In this document: one piece after another, positions 14,551-22,372 of the stretch
Position numbering within the stretch: the first letter of the stretch is position 1
How the letters are laid out: every line of letters begins with the position of its first letter
NCBI GenBank assembly: GCA_934635045.1
Contig: CAKTZA010000048.1
Location: 1-29,847, forward strand
Length of the DNA stretch: 29,847 nt
Source: an uncultured Kiritimatiellota bacterium
GTDB taxonomy: Bacteria > Verrucomicrobiota > Kiritimatiellia > RFP12 > UBA1067
Reading direction: 5' to 3'
The notes under the pieces: model-generated
The model's input: only the letters and a program-made list of their open reading frames with translations
What the model was told of the DNA's origin: nothing
Database searches by the model: none
Translations under genes and position numbers: made by a program

Positions 14551-16653
14551 TCAGTCGGCCATCGGACGGACCTTGCCTTCCTTGATGCGTTTTTCGATGA
14601 CCTGCTGGGCAATGTTCTTCGGCACCGCCTCGTACTGCTTGAAGATCATCGTGAACGAGCCGCGGCCCTGCGTGACCGTGCGGATCGCGTTCGAGTAGCC
14701 GAACATCTCGCCGAGCGGGACGGTCGCCTTGAGGAGCTTGACGCCTGCGCGATCCTCCATGCCCTCGATGCGGCCGCGACGCTGGTTGATCGAACCGTTC
14801 GCCGCGCCCATGTACTGTTCGGGGACAACGACCTCGACGTCCATCATCGGCTCCAGCAGCTGCGGCTTCGCCTTGAGGAACGCCTGCTTGAAGCACTGCA
14901 TCGCGCAGGTGATGAACGCGAACTCGTTCGAGTCGACCTCGTGGTACGAGCCGAAGTAGACCGTCGCCTTGACGTCCACGACCGGGAAGCCCGCGAGTGG
15001 GCCGGACTCGAGCGCCTTCTTGACGCCCTTCTCGACCGCCGGGATGTACTCCGTCGGGATGACGCCGCCCTTGACCTCGTTGACGAACTCGAAGCCCTTG
15101 CCCGGCTCCTGCGGCGCCAGCTTGAGGCAGACGTGCGCGTACTGGCCGCGGCCGCCGGACTGCTTGACGTGCTTGTACTCGTTGTCGACCGGCACCGTGA
15201 TCGTCTCGCGGTACGCGACCTGCGGCGCGCCGACGTCGCACTCGACGTTGAACTCGCGCTTCAGGCGGTCGACGATGACTTCGAGGTAGAGCTCGCCCAT
15301 GCCGGCGATGATCGTCTCGCTCGTCTCCTGGTCAAACGTGACGACGAAGGTCGGGTCTTCCATCGCGAGCGCGTGGAGCGCGACGCCGAGCTTCTCGTTG
15401 TCGCCGCGCGACTTCGGCTTGACCGCGACCGAGATGACCGGCGCCGGGAAGTCGATCGACTCCAGCGTGATCGGGTGGTCGGGGTCGCAGAGCGTGTCGC
15501 CCGTGCGCGTCTCGGTGAGGCCGACGCAGGCGACGATGTCGCCGGCGTGCGCCTCGTCCAGAGGCTCCTGCTTCGCCGCGTGCATGCGGAAGAGGCGCGA
15601 GATGCGCTGCTCCTTGTTGATCGTCGAGTCAAGAAGCTCCTCGCCGAGCTTCAGCGTGCCCGAATAGACGCGCACGAACGTGATCTTGCCGCCCGACTTC
15701 GGGTCGTTCATGATCTTGAACGCGAGGCCGCAGAACGGCGCGGTGTCGCTCACCTCGCGCGTCTGGCTCGGATCGTCGGCCGAGACCGCCGGGCCCGCGT
15801 CGAGCGGGGACGGCAGGTAGTCGCAGACCGCGTCGAGGAGCGGCTGGATGCCCTTGTCCTTGAACGCCGTGCCGCAGAACGCCGGGGTGATCGTCCGCGC
15901 CAAGCAGCCCTTGCGGATCGCCTTCTTGAGCTCGTCGTTCGTCAGCTCCTCGCCCGCGAAGAACTTCTCCATGAGCGCGTCGTCCTGCTCGGCGGCCGAC
16001 TCGACCATCTTCTGGCGGTACTCCTGCGCCTTCTCGAGGTACTCCTCCGGGATGTCCTTCTCGATGACCGTCTTGCCGAGCGACTTCATGTCGAAGTAGA
16101 GCGCCTTCATCTTGATGAGGTCGATGACGCCGTCAAACGTCTCCGCCGCGCCGATCGGGATGACCATCGGGACGGGGTTCGCGTTAAGCTGGCTCTTCAT
16201 CTGCTCCATGACGGAGTAGAAGTTCGCGCCGACGCGGTCCATCTTGTTGACGAACGCGATCTTCGGCACCTTGTACTTCTCGGACTGGCGCCACACCTGC
16301 TCGGACTGGGGCTGGACGCCGCCGACCGCGCAGTAGAGCGCGACCGCGCCGTCGAGGACGCGCAGCGAGCGCTCGACCTCAGCCGTGAAGTCCACGTGTC
16401 CGGGAGTGTCAATCAGCGAAAGGCGGTAGGCGCCCCACTGGACGCACGTCGCGGCGGACTGAATCGTGATGCCGCGCTCCTGCTCCTGCACCATGAAGTC
16501 CATCGTCGCGGCGCCGTCATGCACCTCGCCGATCTTGTAGTTCTTGCCGGAATAGAAGAGAATTCGCTCGGACGTCGTGGTCTTGCCACCGTCAATGTGG
16601 GCCATGATGCCGAAGTTTCTCACGTGATCGAGCGGAATGTCGCGCTTTGCCAT
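14551..16653 (-). CDS. fusA: Translation elongation factor G
   Basis: 700 residues, full length. The GTPase that drives ribosomal translocation. G1 is AHIDGGKT (18-25; most EF-Gs have AHIDAGKT). Switch motifs QEQERGITIQSAAT, G3 DTPGHVDF and G4 NKMD follow. Domains II-V follow with FVNEVKGGVIPTEYIPAVEK and GRIEGMEDRAGVKLLKATVP. The small departures in G1 and in MDFMVQEQERG suggest a lineage variant or one of several paralogues rather than loss of function. AAGGAAG precedes the ATG at 16653. It has its own promoter (16689-16718) and terminator (14492-14527), so it is monocistronic and not in the usual str operon with rpsL, rpsG and tuf. Confidence 0.95.
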   Translation of the reverse strand: MAKRDIPLDHVRNFGIMAHIDGGKTTTSERILFYSGKNYKIGEVHDGAATMDFMVQEQERGITIQSAATCVQWGAYRLSLIDTPGHVDFTAEVERSLRVLDGAVALYCAVGGVQPQSEQVWRQSEKYKVPKIAFVNKMDRVGANFYSVMEQMKSQLNANPVPMVIPIGAAETFDGVIDLIKMKALYFDMKSLGKTVIEKDIPEEYLEKAQEYRQKMVESAAEQDDALMEKFFAGEELTNDELKKAIRKGCLARTITPAFCGTAFKDKGIQPLLDAVCDYLPSPLDAGPAVSADDPSQTREVSDTAPFCGLAFKIMNDPKSGGKITFVRVYSGTLKLGEELLDSTINKEQRISRLFRMHAAKQEPLDEAHAGDIVACVGLTETRTGDTLCDPDHPITLESIDFPAPVISVAVKPKSRGDNEKLGVALHALAMEDPTFVVTFDQETSETIIAGMGELYLEVIVDRLKREFNVECDVGAPQVAYRETITVPVDNEYKHVKQSGGRGQYAHVCLKLAPQEPGKGFEFVNEVKGGVIPTEYIPAVEKGVKKALESGPLAGFPVVDVKATVYFGSYHEVDSNEFAFITCAMQCFKQAFLKAKPQLLEPMMDVEVVVPEQYMGAANGSINQRRGRIEGMEDRAGVKLLKATVPLGEMFGYSNAIRTVTQGRGSFTMIFKQYEAVPKNIAQQVIEKRIKEGKVRPMAD

Positions 16654-16688
16654 TTCTTTTTTCTTCCTTTGCTTAGAAAAGTTTGTAT

Positions 16689-16718
16689 ATTATACCGAAA
16701 ACGGGTCTGATCTTGCAA
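16689..16718 (-). promoter_or_regulatory. fusA promoter
   Basis: TTGCAA (16718-16713), 18-base spacer, perfect TATAAT (16694-16689), then a 35-base leader with AAGGAAG before the ATG at 16653. Immediately upstream of the -35 is a run of nine C (minus strand, 16727-16719). Confidence 0.65.
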
Positions 16719-16727
16719 GGGGGGGGG
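16719..16727. repeat. Nine-base G/C homopolymer beside the fusA -35
   Basis: Nine consecutive G on the plus strand, flanked by CAAG (16715-16718) and CTTG (16728-16731). It touches the fusA -35 and lies eight bases from the hslO stop codon. Tracts of this kind are prone to slippage. Here a length change would move upstream DNA relative to the promoter but not the -35/-10 spacing. Confidence 0.8.
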
Positions 16728-16734
16728 CTTGATT

Positions 16735-17514
16735 TCACTCTTTTGTCCGTATGCTGTACGTTTTTCCGCACATATGGCAGGTGATGTCAATCACCGGCGG
16801 CAGCGTTTTCCTCTCCGCGTCGCCCAGGGCCGCCAGCGTCGCCGCCGCGCGTTCGGGCGAGCAGCGGCACTTGAAGACGAGCGGCATCGACTTCTTCAGC
16901 TCGGCCCGTTCGAGTCCGAGCTGCTTGAGCAGGTTGCGCTCGGCGACGGCGAGCGACTTGAAGCGGACGCCGAGGACGCCCGTGTTCGCGCCGTCCGGCA
17001 GCTCCTCCACAAGCACACCGCGCGCCTCCAGGATCTCCACGTCGTCCGAGACGGACGCCTCCAGCTGAATCGTCGCCTTGCGCTGGAGCGACCCCGCGAG
17101 GTAGCCGTCAAGGGAATTGGAGATGCCCTGCGAGAGGATGCGCCCCGGCACGGAGCGCGTCACCTGGATCTGGCAGTCGCCGAGAACAGCCTTGTCCTTC
17201 GGCTTTCCCAGTCCGTCGAAGTCATCGAGCACCTTCTTCTCGGTGTAGCCGCGCAACGTCCCCTCATGCGTACATTCGACGTTCAGCCCGCCAAGCGGCC
17301 CCGTGCACTTCAGCTGCACGACGACCGTCTCGTCCGGCTCGCTCGTCTCGGCGCCGAGCAGGGCCGCCGCCGCAAGGCCCTTGGCGAGATAGTGCGCCGC
17401 CGTCGGCCCGCACAGGTGCGCGCGCGCCAGGTCCTGCGCGGCGCCCGTCACATCCACGACCGTGACCGCGACCTTCTTCTCGGCGTCATACCATTCGTTT
17501 CGACAGTCTTTCAT
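16735..17514 (-). CDS. hslO: Hsp33 redox-regulated chaperone
   Basis: 259 residues, slightly short of the usual 280-290. The Hsp33 N-terminal core includes QLKCTGPLGGLNVE, the redox linker follows, and the zinc-binding switch is C216-x-C218 (CRCSPERAAATLAALG) and C246-x2-C249 (ITCHMCGKTY). All four zinc cysteines are kept. Under oxidative stress they form disulfides, the linker unfolds and the protein becomes an ATP-independent holdase in the cytoplasm. AAGGGGGG lies just before the ATG at 17514 and overlaps the stop of the upstream VWA gene (12-base gap). It is thus the last gene of the pfp-to-hslO gene string. No terminator is evident before the fusA promoter. Confidence 0.92.
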   Translation of the reverse strand: MKDCRNEWYDAEKKVAVTVVDVTGAAQDLARAHLCGPTAAHYLAKGLAAAALLGAETSEPDETVVVQLKCTGPLGGLNVECTHEGTLRGYTEKKVLDDFDGLGKPKDKAVLGDCQIQVTRSVPGRILSQGISNSLDGYLAGSLQRKATIQLEASVSDDVEILEARGVLVEELPDGANTGVLGVRFKSLAVAERNLLKQLGLERAELKKSMPLVFKCRCSPERAAATLAALGDAERKTLPPVIDITCHMCGKTYSIRTKE

Positions 17515-17526
17515 TTTCGTCCCCCC

Positions 17527-19152
17527 TTAAGGCGCCTTGCGCAGCTGCTGGTCGATCACGCGCTCGGCGCGCCACGCCGCCGCGAGCGTCGCGTCCGTCG
17601 CCGCCGTGTCGAACGTATGCGTGAAGAAGCCCTCGTAGGCCTGCGCGCCGTTGAGCCCCCGCAGCGAGAACGAGACCTTCTGCGTGCCCGCCGGGACGCG
17701 CCCGACGATCTCGACCGTGCCGCTGCGGTAGAGGTTCCGGAGCACGCGCGGATACGCCTCGGCCTGCGCGTCCGCCGCGAAGATGACGCGCAGATCCGAC
17801 AGCACCGGGTCGCGGAAGCGCTCGGAAAGGCCGTCGATGCCCTCGCCCGCCTTCCAGCGCCAGCCGTCGAAGATGAAGCCCTCGCCCCGGTTGCCGCGCG
17901 TGAGCGCGTCGATGAGCGCGCGGTTTGCGGACGACTTGACGCCGTACATGTAGACGGAGATGAGCCCGTCGTTGAGCGCGGTGAACTGCGACAGGATGTC
18001 CGCGTTGTCGCGCACACCCGCGTTCGCGTCACCGTCCGTGACGACGAGCGCAATCAGCGGACGCGCCGGGTCGCGCGGCAGCGTGAGGACGGACGAGATC
18101 GTCGCGAACACGTCCGTGCGCCCGTGCGCCGCGAGGTTGTTGAGCCACCTGTCCGAGCGGTCGAACGACGCCTGCGTACAGTCCTGCCACGTGCGGAACG
18201 CATACGCGAAGCGGTCGCGGAACGCGACGAGGTTGAAGCGGTCGCCCGTGTTGGTCGCGCTGCGCAGGATGCGCTTGGCGGCCTTGCGGATCGAGACGAT
18301 GCGATCCGACCCGATCGAGCCGGAAGCGTCCAGCAGCACAACGACGTCCTTCGGCACGACCGCAAGCGACGCGCGCGGCGACACCATCACCTTAAAATAC
18401 GTCCATGCTCCCTCCGTCTGCCGCGTCATCGCCGTGTGGACGAACTTCGGGAGCTCGACCGCCTGGTCGGACTCGACGAGCGCCTTGACGGCCGCCTTCT
18501 CCTCCTCGACGATCTTCTCGTCGACCTTCTCGTAGACTTCCTCGGACGGCACGAACGTCGCCACCGGGGTCTCCGCCGGCGCCGTCACGCGCGCGAGCTG
18601 CGTCGGCAAGAACGCGGAATCGGGGTCTGTCCCCACGGATGGCGTGAGCTTGAGAAGCGGCGCGGCACTCGCCTCGGCGCGCGGCACGGCCGTCGGCGCC
18701 GCGAGCGCGGGCACGTCCGTGACGGACGGCGTCTCGATCTTCGCGCGCGGAATCTTCGCCGAGACGACCGCGTCCAGCTGAAGCGGCTCCGTGTCGAAGA
18801 CCGGCGCGACCGCCTCGACCGTCGGCGCAGGCGGCACCGAGGCGACGGCGGCCTTGACGGCGACCGGCAGCACGTCGGGGGCTTCGGACGGCAGCGGCTC
18901 CGTCGCCGCGACCGACTCGGCCTGTGGCGCGTCCTTCTGCGCGGCGAGATCCTCGACCGCATCGATCTTCACGGGGTCGGGACGCGGCACTTCCTTCGTG
19001 ACGCGCATCGGCGCGCGTGTCGCAAGGCGCGCGCCGCCAGACGCGACGTGCGTCATCACCTTCGGCTTCGCATAGAGCATGATGCCGACGTGCACGAGCG
19101 CCGAAACCACCAGCGCCGTCACGATCAGCTCGCCTTTCGTCTCGCGCGTCAT
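17527..19152 (-). CDS. TonB-like membrane-anchored protein with C-terminal von Willebrand factor A domain
   Basis: 541 residues. One N-terminal transmembrane helix (about 9-28, LIVTALVVSALVHVGIMLYA) contains S17-x3-H21, matching the S-x3-H motif by which TonB contacts ExbB/ExbD. A long Pro/Ala/Val/Glu-rich segment follows (about 30-240), like the periplasm-spanning linker of TonB and TolA. The VWA domain runs from about 265: MIDAS DASGS at 275-279 and VVTDGDAN further on. A final beta-rich region ends the protein, and no TonB or TolA C-terminal domain is seen. The ATG at 19152 overlaps the stop of the TPR gene as ATGA. Directly upstream are ExbB- and ExbD-like genes, so it is probably their energised partner, delivering force to a metal-dependent VWA adhesion domain in the periplasm. 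Codons around 18622-18634 carry a GGGGTCTGTCCCC palindrome. Confidence 0.8.
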   Translation of the reverse strand: MTRETKGELIVTALVVSALVHVGIMLYAKPKVMTHVASGGARLATRAPMRVTKEVPRPDPVKIDAVEDLAAQKDAPQAESVAATEPLPSEAPDVLPVAVKAAVASVPPAPTVEAVAPVFDTEPLQLDAVVSAKIPRAKIETPSVTDVPALAAPTAVPRAEASAAPLLKLTPSVGTDPDSAFLPTQLARVTAPAETPVATFVPSEEVYEKVDEKIVEEEKAAVKALVESDQAVELPKFVHTAMTRQTEGAWTYFKVMVSPRASLAVVPKDVVVLLDASGSIGSDRIVSIRKAAKRILRSATNTGDRFNLVAFRDRFAYAFRTWQDCTQASFDRSDRWLNNLAAHGRTDVFATISSVLTLPRDPARPLIALVVTDGDANAGVRDNADILSQFTALNDGLISVYMYGVKSSANRALIDALTRGNRGEGFIFDGWRWKAGEGIDGLSERFRDPVLSDLRVIFAADAQAEAYPRVLRNLYRSGTVEIVGRVPAGTQKVSFSLRGLNGAQAYEGFFTHTFDTAATDATLAAAWRAERVIDQQLRKAP

Positions 19153-21038
19153 AGGGGATTTTCCTTCAGAATCTTCTCGGCCGCCGTGACGAGCGCCGGG
19201 TCGGAAAAGAGTGTCGTGACGACCGTCGCGTAGCCGCGCGCGCCGTGGACGTCGCCTTTCGCCAGCGCGTTCTGCGCGAGCGCGAGATACGCCGCGCCAC
19301 GCGCCGCCGGATGCCCCGCATTCAGCGTCACGGCTGTCTTCAGCGTCTCTTCCGCCGCCACATGTTCGCCCGCGCGGCATTCCAGCTGACCGAGGGCCAG
19401 CGCCGCCGTCGCCGCCGCTTCCGTCTTCACCGGCTCGGCGAGCGCCTTGCGATAGGCGGCGATCGCCGCCGTGAAGGACTGACGCGCTTCCTCGTAGCGG
19501 CCCAGCATCGTCCACCCCGCCTGTCGCCAGTCGGGCGTCTTCTCCGCCGTCAGCGCCTTGGCGCAAATCGACGCCTCTTCGCCGCCGAGCAATTCGCCGA
19601 CCGCGTGGATGCGCGCCGCGCTCATGCGCGTGCACGCGCCCTCCCGCACGAGCTGCGCGTAGGCGGCCTTGGCGACATCGGTGCGTCCGCCCTTCAAGTC
19701 GTGTTCGGCGACCATCAGCCGCGCTTCGCGCGACTCGTCAAGCCCAAGACCCAGCTTCAGCGCCTCGGCGAGAAAGCCCGCCGCCTCGGCCTCGTGCCCC
19801 AGTCGCATCGCCGCGACGCCGCGCCAGTAGAGCGCGCCCGCCCGCTGCGCCGCGAGCCGCCCCGTCGCGAGGGCCTCCGCGAGCAGCAGCTCGGCCTTCG
19901 CCCAGTCGCCCGCCCGCGCGGCGGACATCGCCCGCGCGTACTGCGCCTGCGCCGCCTCGTCCGTCTGCGGATGCTCCCGGACGATGCGCACGTATTCGGC
20001 GTCGGCCTCCGCGCCGCGTCCGCCCTTCTCGTAAATCCACGCGAGCCGCAGGGCGTCCGCCGCCGTGCCCGCCGCCGCCGCGCGCCGCGCCGCCTCGACG
20101 GCCTTCGCCGTGTCGTCCGCCGCCACCGCCGCCGTGAACTCCAGCCGCGCGAGCTGCAGGCCGGCGTCCGCACGGTAGCGGCCCTCCGGGTAGTCGTCCA
20201 GGTACTTGCGGAAGAGGGCGCGCGCCGTCTCGCCGCCCTCGGCCTGCGCCGCGCAGCACGCCTTCACGTAGGCGAGGTCGTCCGTCTTCCCCTCGCCGCA
20301 CGCGGCCGCCGCGTCGGCGTAGCGGCCTTCCGTGTAGTCGCACCAGACGGAGAGCGTACGCGCCTCGGCGGCGTGCGCGCCCTTCGGGAACATCTTGCGG
20401 TAGCGGCGGAAGAGGCTGCCCGCCTCGCCGTACTTCCTCTCGCGGTAGCTGACCGACGCCGCGAGGAACAGCGCATCGTCCGCGAGCGCGCTCCCGCCGA
20501 ACGCGATGCCCAAAAGGATTTCCACGCCCTTGCGCCGCGTCGCCGGATCGTCCGCGTGCGTCAGCAGCGAGCCGCGCCGCAGGTCGGCGTAGGCGGCGTA
20601 GCGGCCCTTCGGCTCCGCCGCCACGCACCGCCGCAGGATCTCCGCATCATTGCGCGCGACGCCGAGATGGTAGAGGGCCGCCGCGCGCACGGACGGCGCG
20701 ACGCGGTCGGTGTCGAGCGCCGCGAGCCGCCGCAGGCGCTCGTCGCCCGTCGCGCCGAGCGCGAGCTGGAGGCGCGCCGCGCCCGCGTACTTCGAGTCGG
20801 GCGACTTCGCGACGAGCGCGGCGTAGTGGCGCGCCGCGTCGTCCGCCCGTCCCGTCGCCCGCGCGCATTCCGCGAGGCGGTAGGCGAGCTCGTCCGCCGC
20901 GATCGACGCCTCCCCGACGAGCGCGCGGTACTCGACGTCGGCGGCCGCGTAGTCGCCTCGGTTGAAGAGGCGGTCGGCCATCGCCAGCCGGTCGGCCGGC
21001 AGGACGGACAGCGCCGCGAGGAGGAGGCCGAGCGTCAT
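19149..21038 (-). CDS. Secreted TPR-repeat protein of the ExbB/ExbD operon
   Basis: 629 residues. A short signal sequence (MTLGLLLAALSVLPA) is followed almost entirely by tetratricopeptide-like helical repeats, for example FNRGDYAAADVEYRALVGE, ARHYAALVAKSPDSKYAGAA, ARALFRKYLDDYPEGRYRAD and GRYEEARQSFTAAIAAYRKA. The composition is very Ala-rich. TPR arrays are protein-binding scaffolds. In Tol-Pal systems the periplasmic TPR protein CpoB (YbgF) plays that part, and Bacteroides Bat operons also pair TPR with VWA proteins. The gene overlaps exbD upstream and the VWA gene downstream by ATGA, so equal expression and a shared complex are likely. The exact function is unknown. Confidence 0.78.
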   Translation of the reverse strand: MTLGLLLAALSVLPADRLAMADRLFNRGDYAAADVEYRALVGEASIAADELAYRLAECARATGRADDAARHYAALVAKSPDSKYAGAARLQLALGATGDERLRRLAALDTDRVAPSVRAAALYHLGVARNDAEILRRCVAAEPKGRYAAYADLRRGSLLTHADDPATRRKGVEILLGIAFGGSALADDALFLAASVSYRERKYGEAGSLFRRYRKMFPKGAHAAEARTLSVWCDYTEGRYADAAAACGEGKTDDLAYVKACCAAQAEGGETARALFRKYLDDYPEGRYRADAGLQLARLEFTAAVAADDTAKAVEAARRAAAAGTAADALRLAWIYEKGGRGAEADAEYVRIVREHPQTDEAAQAQYARAMSAARAGDWAKAELLLAEALATGRLAAQRAGALYWRGVAAMRLGHEAEAAGFLAEALKLGLGLDESREARLMVAEHDLKGGRTDVAKAAYAQLVREGACTRMSAARIHAVGELLGGEEASICAKALTAEKTPDWRQAGWTMLGRYEEARQSFTAAIAAYRKALAEPVKTEAAATAALALGQLECRAGEHVAAEETLKTAVTLNAGHPAARGAAYLALAQNALAKGDVHGARGYATVVTTLFSDPALVTAAEKILKENPL

Positions 21039-21448
21039 TTCGCCGCGCCCTCGGTCGCGAGCGAGAAGTTCCAGACGTCCGCCGCGCGGCACGTGTCGAT
21101 CACCTCGACCAGCGTCTCGTACTTCGTCTCGCGGTCGGCGCGGATGATGACCGGCTGGCCCGGATAGAACTTCGAGATGCGCTGGAGCCGCGCCTTCAGG
21201 TCGGCGCGCGACCACGTCGCGCCGTTGACGCGCACCGTGCCGTCCTTCGCGAGGTTCACGATGATCTCGCCCGGCAGGCGCTCGGGCTCGCTCGCCGTCT
21301 CCGCGCTCGGCAGCTTGATCGAGATCTCGCTCTCCCACTGGGAGAAGACGCTGACCGTGACGAAGAAGCAGAGCAGGAGGAAGATGACGTCGAGCATCGA
21401 CGTCAGCGCCAGCGCGGGCGCCTTGGAGCGTGGCGTGTCGAAGCTCAT
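21035..21448 (-). CDS. exbD: ExbD/TolR family biopolymer transport protein
   Basis: 137 residues, normal size. A short cytoplasmic N-terminus, one transmembrane helix (about 18-36) with the proton-pathway aspartate D20 in LTSMLDVIFLLLCFFV, and a periplasmic domain (about 45-137) of ExbD/TolR type (EIIVNLAKDGTVRVNG and VIIRADRETKYETLVEVID). With ExbB it forms a proton-motive-force-driven motor in the inner membrane. ATGA overlaps join it to the ExbB gene upstream and the TPR gene downstream. Confidence 0.9.
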   Translation of the reverse strand: MSFDTPRSKAPALALTSMLDVIFLLLCFFVTVSVFSQWESEISIKLPSAETASEPERLPGEIIVNLAKDGTVRVNGATWSRADLKARLQRISKFYPGQPVIIRADRETKYETLVEVIDTCRAADVWNFSLATEGAAK

Positions 21449-21948
21449 TTCCGGGCCGCTCCGACGGCGAGATCCTCGCACGCCTCCTCCAGCTCGGCGA
21501 TGCGCTTCGCGCAGCGGCGGCGGAAGAAGGCATACGCGACGAGCGCGGGAATCGCGACCACAAGGCCGAAGATCGTCGTCACGATCGCCTGCGAGACGCC
21601 CTGCGCGAGCACGACCGGCTTCGCACCGGCCGAGACGTCGCTCGCAATGCCGCCGAAGGCCTGGAACATGCCGAGCACCGTGCCGAGCAGGCCGACGAGC
21701 GGCGCGACCGCCGCGATGTCCGCCAGCCAGTCCACGGCCGCGTTCGCCCGCGCGGCGATGCGCTTGCCCTCCGCCGCGAGATCCTTCGCCGCCTGCAGCC
21801 GCTTCAGGGCGGACGGCACGAAGACGAAGCGCATCTGCGCGATCCAGAGATAGAGGACGACCGCGAGCGCAAAGACGGAGATGCCCGCCAAGACCCACAT
21901 CAAGGGGCCGCCGTACGCCCAGGCCTGTCCAAAGGTTATGTCGTTCAT
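21445..21948 (-). CDS. exbB: MotA/TolQ/ExbB family proton channel protein, compact
   Basis: 167 residues with three predicted transmembrane helices (about 13-37, 76-100 and 117-142). The signature APLVGLLGTVLGMFQAF and the third helix SQAIVTTIFGLVVAIPALV are typical. The cytoplasmic segment between helices 1 and 2 is only about 40 residues, far shorter than in E. coli ExbB or TolQ, so this is a reduced version. It should form a pentameric proton-conducting stator with ExbD. The ATG at 21948 overlaps the DUF1893 stop (ATGA) and its own stop overlaps the exbD start in the same way. Confidence 0.9.
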   Translation of the reverse strand: MNDITFGQAWAYGGPLMWVLAGISVFALAVVLYLWIAQMRFVFVPSALKRLQAAKDLAAEGKRIAARANAAVDWLADIAAVAPLVGLLGTVLGMFQAFGGIASDVSAGAKPVVLAQGVSQAIVTTIFGLVVAIPALVAYAFFRRRCAKRIAELEEACEDLAVGAARK

Positions 21949-22361
21949 TTCATCGAGCCTTTCTTCAGTTCTTCGAGTTTCTGCCGAATCGCGCCGACCA
22001 TCTCGGCGGGATCCTCCAAATCCCTGACCGCGCCCTCCATCGGACACGGCCCCGTCCTGTCGCGGTTGTCGATCTGCGGCACGAGCCGCGCCGCCTCGGA
22101 CGGCACGCCGTGCGCCTTCAGGAACGCCGCCGCCGGCGCGCTCATCAGGTCCGCACAGACCTTCTGCGCACCACCCGCGACGCAGATCGCCGCCGCCGCG
22201 CGGCCGACCACCTTGTCGCAGACGACCGCGCCGCACAGCTTCCGCGCGTCGAGGAGCGCGAGGAGCGGGCCGATGCCGCGCCCAGACGCGCGCGCGACGA
22301 CGGCGCCGCCGCGCCACACGGCGACGGACGCCCCCGCCTCGACAACAGACCGCCGCGCCAT
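21945..22361 (-). CDS. DUF1893 domain protein (deaminase-like fold)
   Basis: 138 residues covering a whole DUF1893 domain. The repeat-like start VAVWRGGAVVARASGRGIGP is followed by GAVVCDKVVGRAAAA (D49-K50) and VPQIDNRDRTGPCPME (99-109), both strong family signatures. The solved relative from Thermotoga has a cytidine-deaminase-like fold, but no activity is established. There is no signal peptide, so it is cytoplasmic. It starts 11 bases after pfp ends and overlaps exbB by ATGA, so it is the first of five ATGA-linked genes. The start is fixed by the lack of another nearby in-frame ATG. Why a cytoplasmic deaminase-like protein is tied to a membrane motor is unclear. Confidence 0.85.
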   Translation of the reverse strand: MARRSVVEAGASVAVWRGGAVVARASGRGIGPLLALLDARKLCGAVVCDKVVGRAAAAICVAGGAQKVCADLMSAPAAAFLKAHGVPSEAARLVPQIDNRDRTGPCPMEGAVRDLEDPAEMVGAIRQKLEELKKGSMK

Positions 22362-22372
22362 CGGCCAAGCCC

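Noticed and set aside
9037..16710. A very long open frame of about 2550 codons on the plus strand
   Set aside because: It runs antisense through cmk, lacZ, glnN and fusA, all certain genes. Its Arg/Val/Asp/Leu-rich translation is what high-GC third-position bias creates on the opposite strand.
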